Positions 59,550 to 64,000 of a DNA stretch of 64,000 bases are shown piece by piece. The position numbers were made by a program, and so were the translations under genes. The notes under the pieces were generated by a model. That model was given only the letters and a program-made list of their open reading frames with translations, searched no databases and was not told the origin of the DNA. Position 1 is the stretch's first letter; each line of letters starts with the position of its first letter. The DNA comes from Streptomyces oceani (lineage in GTDB: Bacteria > Actinomycetota > Actinomycetes > Streptomycetales > Streptomycetaceae): the NCBI RefSeq assembly GCF_001751245.1, contig NZ_LJGU01000114.1:189663-253662 (forward strand), given 5' to 3'.

Positions 59550-60523
59550 CCGCCGCATCCGCTGAGCCGGCTGGCCGGCTCCGTCCGCGCCGCTCCTGTA
59601 TGGCGGTGCCGGGCAGCAATCCGCGGTTCCTGGAGAAGGCCCAGGGGCTGCCGGCGGACCAGGTCTTCCTGGACCTGGAGGACGCCTGCGCCCCGCTCGC
59701 CAAGGAGGACGCCCGGCACAGCATCGTCAAGGCGCTGAACGAGGGCGACTGGCGGGGCAAGACCCGGGTGGTACGGGTCAACGACTGGACGACACACTGG
59801 ACGTACCGCGACGTGATCACCGTCGTCGAGGGCGCGGGCGCCAATCTGGACTGCCTGATGCTGCCCAAGGTGCAGGACGCCGCGCAGGTGCGGGCGCTGG
59901 ACATGCTGCTGGGCCAGATCGAGCGGACGGTCGGGCTGGAGGTCGGCCGGATCGGCATCGAGGCGCAGATCGAGAACGCCAGGGGCCTGGTCAACGTGGA
60001 CGACATCGCGGCGGCCTCGCCCCGGTTGGAGACCATCATCTTCGGGCCGGCCGACTTCATGGCGTCCATCAACATGAAGTCGCTGGTGGTCGGCGAACAG
60101 CCGCCAGGTTACCCGGCAGACGCGTACCACTACATCCTGATGCGCATCCTGATGGCCGCACGCGCCAACGACCTCCAGGCCATCGACGGGCCGTACCTGC
60201 AGATCCGTAACCTGGACGGCTACCGCGAGGTGGCCCAGCGGGCCGCCGCCCTGGGCTTCGACGGCAAGTGGGTGCTGCACCCGGGGCAGGTCGAGGCGTC
60301 GAACGAGATCTTCTCACCCTCCCAGGAGGACTACGACCACGCCGAGTTGATCCTGGACGCGTACGAGCACTTCACGTCCGAGGAGGGCGGCAGGAAGGGC
60401 TCGGCGATGATCGGCGACGAGATGATCGACGAGGCGAGCCGGAAGATGGCGCTGGTGATCGCCGGCAAGGGCCGGGCCGCCGGCATGACCCGTACGTCCA
60501 CCTTCACCCCTCCGGAGGCGTGA
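59546..60523 (+). CDS. HpcH/HpaI-family CoA lyase (CitE-like, methylmalyl-CoA lyase candidate)
   Basis: The 325-residue TIM-barrel protein has the CitE/HpcH landmarks: RSCMAVPGSNPRFLEKA, VFLDLEDACAPLAKEDAR (metal Glu/Asp region), CLMLPKVQDAAQV, IGIEAQIENARGLVNVDDI and FGPADFMAS. In the ethylmalonyl-CoA pathway a member of this family cleaves L-malyl-/beta-methylmalyl-CoA to glyoxylate and acetyl- or propionyl-CoA. The position directly after meaA supports this. ATG 59546 overlaps the mutase stop. The length is typical. Confidence 0.9.
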   Translation: MTAASAEPAGRLRPRRSCMAVPGSNPRFLEKAQGLPADQVFLDLEDACAPLAKEDARHSIVKALNEGDWRGKTRVVRVNDWTTHWTYRDVITVVEGAGANLDCLMLPKVQDAAQVRALDMLLGQIERTVGLEVGRIGIEAQIENARGLVNVDDIAAASPRLETIIFGPADFMASINMKSLVVGEQPPGYPADAYHYILMRILMAARANDLQAIDGPYLQIRNLDGYREVAQRAAALGFDGKWVLHPGQVEASNEIFSPSQEDYDHAELILDAYEHFTSEEGGRKGSAMIGDEMIDEASRKMALVIAGKGRAAGMTRTSTFTPPEA

Positions 60524-60526
60524 CCC

Positions 60527-61051
60527 ATGCAGTTCGGCCGCACCTACGAGGAGTTCACCGTCGGGGACGTGTACAAGCACTGGCCCGGCAAGACCGTCAC
60601 GGAGTACGACGACCACCTGTTCTGTCTTCTCACCATGAACCACCACCCGCTGCACCTGGACTCCCACTACGCCGAGGAGACCACCGACTTCGGACGGAAC
60701 GTCGTCGTCGGCAACTACGTCTACTCGCTGCTGCTGGGCATGTCCGTGCCGGACGTGTCCGGAAAGGCCATCGCCAACCTGGAGGTCGAGTCGCTCAAGC
60801 ACGTGGCACCGACCTTCCACGGCGACACCGTGTACGGCGAGACCACAGTGCTGGACAAGACACCGTCGCGCTCGAAGAGCGACCGCGGCGTCGTGCACGT
60901 CGAGACCCGTGGCCACAACCAGGACGGCACGCTCGTCTGCGTCTTCCGACGCAAGGTGATGGTGCCCGCCGCCGCCTACGTCACCGCACGCGGCGGCGAA
61001 CAACCGGGCCGACCCGAGCCCGTGGAGCGGCGGTCGGAGGGAGCACGCTGA
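60527..61051 (+). CDS. MaoC-like hydratase (mesaconyl-CoA hydratase candidate)
   Basis: The 174-residue hot-dog protein has the MaoC pattern: GRTYEEFTVGDVYKHWPGKTVTEYDDHLFCLLTMNHHPLHLD (active-site Asp/His region) and VVVGNYVYSLLLGMSV. It starts at ATG 60527, 3 bp after the lyase stop. Mesaconyl-CoA hydratases of other bacteria are longer (about 340 residues, two hot-dog units); the single-domain size here matches the streptomycete version. It hydrates mesaconyl-CoA to methylmalyl-CoA. The stop overlaps the dehydrogenase start by 1 nt. Confidence 0.85.
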   Translation: MQFGRTYEEFTVGDVYKHWPGKTVTEYDDHLFCLLTMNHHPLHLDSHYAEETTDFGRNVVVGNYVYSLLLGMSVPDVSGKAIANLEVESLKHVAPTFHGDTVYGETTVLDKTPSRSKSDRGVVHVETRGHNQDGTLVCVFRRKVMVPAAAYVTARGGEQPGRPEPVERRSEGAR

Positions 61052-62256
61052 TGGGACGGCTGGCGCAGACGGACGGACTCACCGAGACGCAGCGGGAGAT
61101 CCTGTCCACCGTACGCAGCTTTGTCGACAAGGAGATCATCCCGGTCGCCACCGAGCTGGAGCACCGGGACGAGTACCCGACCGAGATCGTCGAAGGACTC
61201 AAGGAACTCGGCCTGTTCGGGCTGATGATTCCCGAGGAGCACGGCGGCCTGGGCGAGTCCCTGCTCACCTACGCACTCTGCGTGGAGGAGATCGCCCGTG
61301 GTTGGATGAGCGTGTCCGGCATCATCAACACGCATTTCATCGTCGCGTACATGCTCCAGCGGCACGGAACGCGGGAGCAGCGGGACCACTACCTGCCCCG
61401 GATGGCGGCGGGCGAGATCCGCGGCGCCTTCTCGATGTCCGAGCCCGCGCTGGGCTCCGACGTCTCGGCGATCACCAGCAAGGGCGTCCGCGAGGGCGAG
61501 GAGTACGTCCTGACCGGGCAGAAGATGTGGCTGACCAACGGCGGCTCCTCGTCCCTGGTGGCCGTGCTGTGCCGGACCGACGAGGGACACCCGGAGGGCA
61601 CCGCGCCGCACAAGTCCATGACGACCTTCCTGGTGGAGAAACAGCCGGGGTTCGGCCAGGTCGCGCCGGGGCTGACGATCCCCGGCAAGATCGAGAAAAT
61701 GGGCTACAAGGGCGTGGACACCACCGAGTTGATCATGGATGGTCTGCGTATTCCGCAGGACCGAGTGCTCGGCGGCACCACGGGCCGGGGCTTCTACCAG
61801 ATGATGGACGGCGTCGAGGTGGGCCGGGTCAATGTCGCCGCCCGTGGCTGCGGCGTCGCCCAGCGCGCCTTCGAGCTGGGCATCGAGTACGCGCAGCAGC
61901 GGCACACCTTCGGCCAAGCCATCTCCGGGCACCAGGCCATCCAATTCAAGCTGGCTGACATGGCGACCAAGGTGGAGGCGGCGCACGCCCTGATGGTGGG
62001 CGCGGCTCGTACGAAGGACTCGGGGCGGCGCAACGACCTGGAGGCGGGGATGGCCAAGTATCTCGCGTCCGAGTACTGCAAGGAGGTCGTGGAGGACGCC
62101 TTTCGCATCCACGGGGGTTACGGTTTCTCCAAGGAGTACGAGATCGAGCGGCTCTACCGGGAGGCACCGATGCTCCTCATCGGGGAGGGAACCGCCGAAA
62201 TCCAGAAGATGATCATCGGACGCAGATTGCTGGAGGAGTACCACTTCGGGGGCTGA
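61051..62256 (+). CDS. Acyl-CoA dehydrogenase (methylsuccinyl-CoA dehydrogenase candidate)
   Basis: The 401-residue flavoprotein has GLFGLMIPEEHGGLGES, MSEPALGSDVSAITSKG, QKMWLTNGG, GYKGVDTTELIMDG and the C-terminal RIHGGYGFSKEYEIERLYREAPMLLIGEGTAEIQ block. In the pathway it would oxidise methylsuccinyl-CoA to mesaconyl-CoA. The Rhodobacter enzyme is about 150 residues longer at its N-terminus; this shorter form is usual in streptomycetes. It is the last pathway gene before psd. ATG 61051 overlaps the hydratase stop by 1 nt. Confidence 0.88.
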   Translation: MGRLAQTDGLTETQREILSTVRSFVDKEIIPVATELEHRDEYPTEIVEGLKELGLFGLMIPEEHGGLGESLLTYALCVEEIARGWMSVSGIINTHFIVAYMLQRHGTREQRDHYLPRMAAGEIRGAFSMSEPALGSDVSAITSKGVREGEEYVLTGQKMWLTNGGSSSLVAVLCRTDEGHPEGTAPHKSMTTFLVEKQPGFGQVAPGLTIPGKIEKMGYKGVDTTELIMDGLRIPQDRVLGGTTGRGFYQMMDGVEVGRVNVAARGCGVAQRAFELGIEYAQQRHTFGQAISGHQAIQFKLADMATKVEAAHALMVGAARTKDSGRRNDLEAGMAKYLASEYCKEVVEDAFRIHGGYGFSKEYEIERLYREAPMLLIGEGTAEIQKMIIGRRLLEEYHFGG

Positions 62257-62442
62257 CTGCCCGATTTGGGGGGCTTGTCAGGATGAGAGCTCCTTCCGGG
62301 GAGTCCCCACGGAGACGGACTGGCCTTCTGGCTTGCCCAGTTGCCACCCGTAACCGATAGCATCCCGGAAAGCCACTCTCCCCCGGTGGCCCGCTCGTCG
62401 CGGCACACTCGCCCGCGGCGCCATCCGCTACGAAGGTCTTCC

Positions 62443-63090
62443 ATGCCCCACAGCCCATCCTCTGTATCGAGCGGTCGAGTGCGTCTCGCGCGTGGAGCGT
62501 CGCCGTGGCTCGTACCAACCCTCGCGACCGCCGCCGTCAGCCTCGCCCGGTCCCGCCGGTCGAAGTGGGCGGCGGCGGTGGCCGTACCCTCCACCGCGCT
62601 CGCGGCGGGGATGCTGTGGTTCTTCCGGGACCCGGAGCGGGAGATCCCGACCGGCAGGGTGCTCTCGCCGGCCGACGGTGTCGTGCAGAGCATCATGCCG
62701 TGGGCGGACGGGCGCACCCGGGTCGCGATCTTCATGAGCCCGCTGAACGTCCACGTGAACCGGGCCCCCCTGGCCGGCACGGTCACCTCAGTCGAGCACG
62801 TGCCCGGTGGCTTCGTCCCGGCGTTCAACAAGGAGAGCGAGCACAACGAGCGGGTCATCTGGCACTTCGACACCGAGCTGGGCGACCTCGAGATGGTGCA
62901 GATCGCCGGTACGGTCGCCCGGCGGATCATTCCGTACGTCGACCGGGAGGCGAAGCTCGAACAGGGCGAGCGTCTCGGCCTCATCCGGTTCGGCTCCCGA
63001 GTGGACCTCTACCTCCCGCAGGGGGTGGAGCCGGCCGTTGAGGTCGGTGAGACAACTACCGCGGGGGTGACACGCCTTGACCGTGATTGA
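62443..63090 (+). CDS. psd: Phosphatidylserine decarboxylase proenzyme
   Basis: The 215-residue proenzyme is a short type-II-like phosphatidylserine decarboxylase. It has FFRDPEREIPTG, VLSPADGVV, FMSPLNVHVNRAP (catalytic His) and VQIAGTVARRI. The self-cleavage site is RFGS with Ser185, which becomes the pyruvoyl group. It makes phosphatidylethanolamine from phosphatidylserine at the membrane. ATG 62443 is inferred from the start of similarity, 187 bp after the dehydrogenase gene. It overlaps pssA by 14 nt, so the two enzymes are coupled. Confidence 0.93.
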   Translation: MPHSPSSVSSGRVRLARGASPWLVPTLATAAVSLARSRRSKWAAAVAVPSTALAAGMLWFFRDPEREIPTGRVLSPADGVVQSIMPWADGRTRVAIFMSPLNVHVNRAPLAGTVTSVEHVPGGFVPAFNKESEHNERVIWHFDTELGDLEMVQIAGTVARRIIPYVDREAKLEQGERLGLIRFGSRVDLYLPQGVEPAVEVGETTTAGVTRLDRD

Positions 63091-63925
63091 TCCCGACACC
63101 TCGGCGTCCTGGGTGACTAAGGCGGACGACGACGAGGAAGACGAGATGCCGCTGTCCACGCGGCTCTCGATAGCGGACACCCTGACCCTGGGGAACGCCA
63201 CCTGCGGCTTCCTCGCGGTCTACTTCACCACCACCGGGGTCCTCATCCCGCACCTCACGGGCAACGAGGACGGCGGTATGGCGCGGCACAGCGCGGCCTC
63301 GGCCGTCATCCTCATGCTGCTGGCCTCGGTCTTCGACCTCTTCGACGGACTCGTCGCACGCAAGCTGCGCAGCTCGGCCATGGGTGCGGAGCTGGACAAC
63401 CTCTCCGATCTGATCAGCTTCGGGCTGGCGCCCGCGTACTTCGTCGCCGTCTGGGGCATGGTCGCCAGCGACGCCCACGAGCGGGTCTCGGTGGTGGCGG
63501 CGGTGGTGGTGCTCCTCGCGGTGGTCCTCAGACTCGCGCGGTTCTCCTGTGTCACCCTGCGGGACGGCATCTTCCAGGGCATGCCGAGTCCGTTCGGGGC
63601 GTTGACCGTGGTCTCCATCGTGCTGCTGGGACTGCCGTTCCTCCCGACGCTGCTGGCGATCTTCGGGGTGGCCTGGCTGATGGTGAGCCGGGTCGAGTAT
63701 CCGAAACCGCAGGGTCGGCTCGCGATCGCGATGCTCAGCTGGATCGTGCTCAGCATGGGCCTGCTGGCCGCCTGGGCCTTCGACGCGCCGGGGGGCGAAC
63801 TGGTGCTGCAGACCGGCTGCGCCCTGCAGGTGGTGCTGGGCGCGGTGATCCCGCTGTTCGCGACCGCTCGCCGGGTCAACACCTTCCGGGACAACCGGCG
63901 CGAGGCCCGGGCGGCGCAGAGCTGA
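63077..63925 (+). CDS. pssA: CDP-diacylglycerol-serine O-phosphatidyltransferase
   Basis: The 282-residue membrane protein has the CDP-alcohol phosphatidyltransferase motif DG-x2-AR-x8-G-x3-D-x3-D (Asp90-Gly91 to Asp107 and Asp111) in FDLFDGLVARKL and ELDNLSDLISFG, and about seven membrane segments. It forms phosphatidylserine from CDP-diacylglycerol and serine, the substrate of Psd. I take the TTG at 63077 because GGGGGTGA is six to seven bases upstream; GTG 63083 is the alternative. The N-terminal 25 residues are acidic and disordered. Confidence 0.92.
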   Translation: MTVIDPDTSASWVTKADDDEEDEMPLSTRLSIADTLTLGNATCGFLAVYFTTTGVLIPHLTGNEDGGMARHSAASAVILMLLASVFDLFDGLVARKLRSSAMGAELDNLSDLISFGLAPAYFVAVWGMVASDAHERVSVVAAVVVLLAVVLRLARFSCVTLRDGIFQGMPSPFGALTVVSIVLLGLPFLPTLLAIFGVAWLMVSRVEYPKPQGRLAIAMLSWIVLSMGLLAAWAFDAPGGELVLQTGCALQVVLGAVIPLFATARRVNTFRDNRREARAAQS

Positions 63926-63964
63926 GCGGAGCTGAGCTGAGCGGAGACGTAATCTCAGAAGCGG

Positions 63965-63993
63965 GTCGGTCCGGGTGAAGCTCCCGGACCGAC
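63965..63993 (+). terminator. Strong stem-loop terminator after pssA
   Basis: GTCGGTCCGGG (63965-63975) and CCCGGACCGAC (63983-63993) form a perfect 11-bp stem with a 7-nt loop, 40 bp after the pssA stop. It ends the transcription unit and the window. Confidence 0.8.
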
Positions 63994-64000
63994 TGTACCG

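Noticed and set aside
1..64000. tRNA, rRNA, CRISPR, IS or phage sequences
   Set aside because: I saw no tRNA T-loop signature, no transposase or integrase motif and no spaced repeat array; a dedicated scan could still find a small RNA gene.

Overview
The window is high-GC DNA (roughly 70% G+C) with strong third-position GC bias, frequent GTG/TTG starts, AGGAGG-type ribosome sites and many 1-8 nt start/stop overlaps. The gene families (RskA-type anti-sigma, DUF6415, DUF6158, mycothiol-type DUF664, Rv2629- and Rv2578c-type proteins, a ccr/meaA cluster next to psd/pssA) point to a Streptomyces-like actinomycete chromosome. I see no rRNA, tRNA, IS element, prophage or CRISPR array.

Left part, 1-14 kb. 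A frameshifted XRE-type regulator runs off the left edge, opposite a DUF6415/zinc-ribbon gene pair. A secreted CHRD-like protein and a class F-type sortase follow. Next is a locus resembling the mycobacterial SigK regulon: ECF sigma factor and RskA-type anti-sigma (+), then a tightly overlapping (-) operon of FAD amine-oxidase-like protein, DUF1365, two cyclopropane-fatty-acid synthases and DUF1295, and on the other side a membrane-anchored sulfite-oxidase-family molybdoenzyme and a fasciclin lipoprotein. Three CAATCC-N16/17-CGAA promoter-like elements sit before the sigma gene and in the divergent gap at 10.1 kb, which suggests one autoregulated envelope/lipid regulon.

14-27 kb holds mainly single genes: a desaturase, a membrane alkaline-phosphatase-superfamily protein, an MBL hydrolase, a DedA-like protein, an aminotransferase-fold protein lacking the PLP lysine, an Rv2629-type ribosome hibernation factor with DUF2795 and DUF6158 neighbours, an HMA/NTF2-like pair opposite a TetR gene with clear inverted repeats between them, and an AidB-like acyl-CoA dehydrogenase.

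27-42 kb is catabolic. A sugar or polyol ABC importer without its own ATPase, a zinc dehydrogenase and a DeoR regulator come first, then a DUF5107 protein, an APH-type kinase, a CBS protein, a DUF664/S9-peptidase pair and an M55/M20 peptidase pair preceded by a DasR-like palindrome. 42-53 kb has an EmrB/QacA-type exporter fused to three beta-sandwich repeats, an SRPBCC protein, an Rv2578c-type radical SAM protein with a LexA-like box, an aldo/keto reductase, a TetR/MFS pair and small accessory genes.

53-64 kb is the ethylmalonyl-CoA pathway cluster: a tandem 3-hydroxyacyl-CoA dehydrogenase, a TetR regulator, crotonyl-CoA carboxylase/reductase, ethylmalonyl-CoA mutase, a CitE/HpcH lyase, a MaoC hydratase and an acyl-CoA dehydrogenase, followed by the phosphatidylethanolamine genes psd and pssA and a strong terminator at the right edge. 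Together these convert acetyl/crotonyl-CoA units to C4-C5 CoA esters used for anaplerosis and polyketide extender supply.
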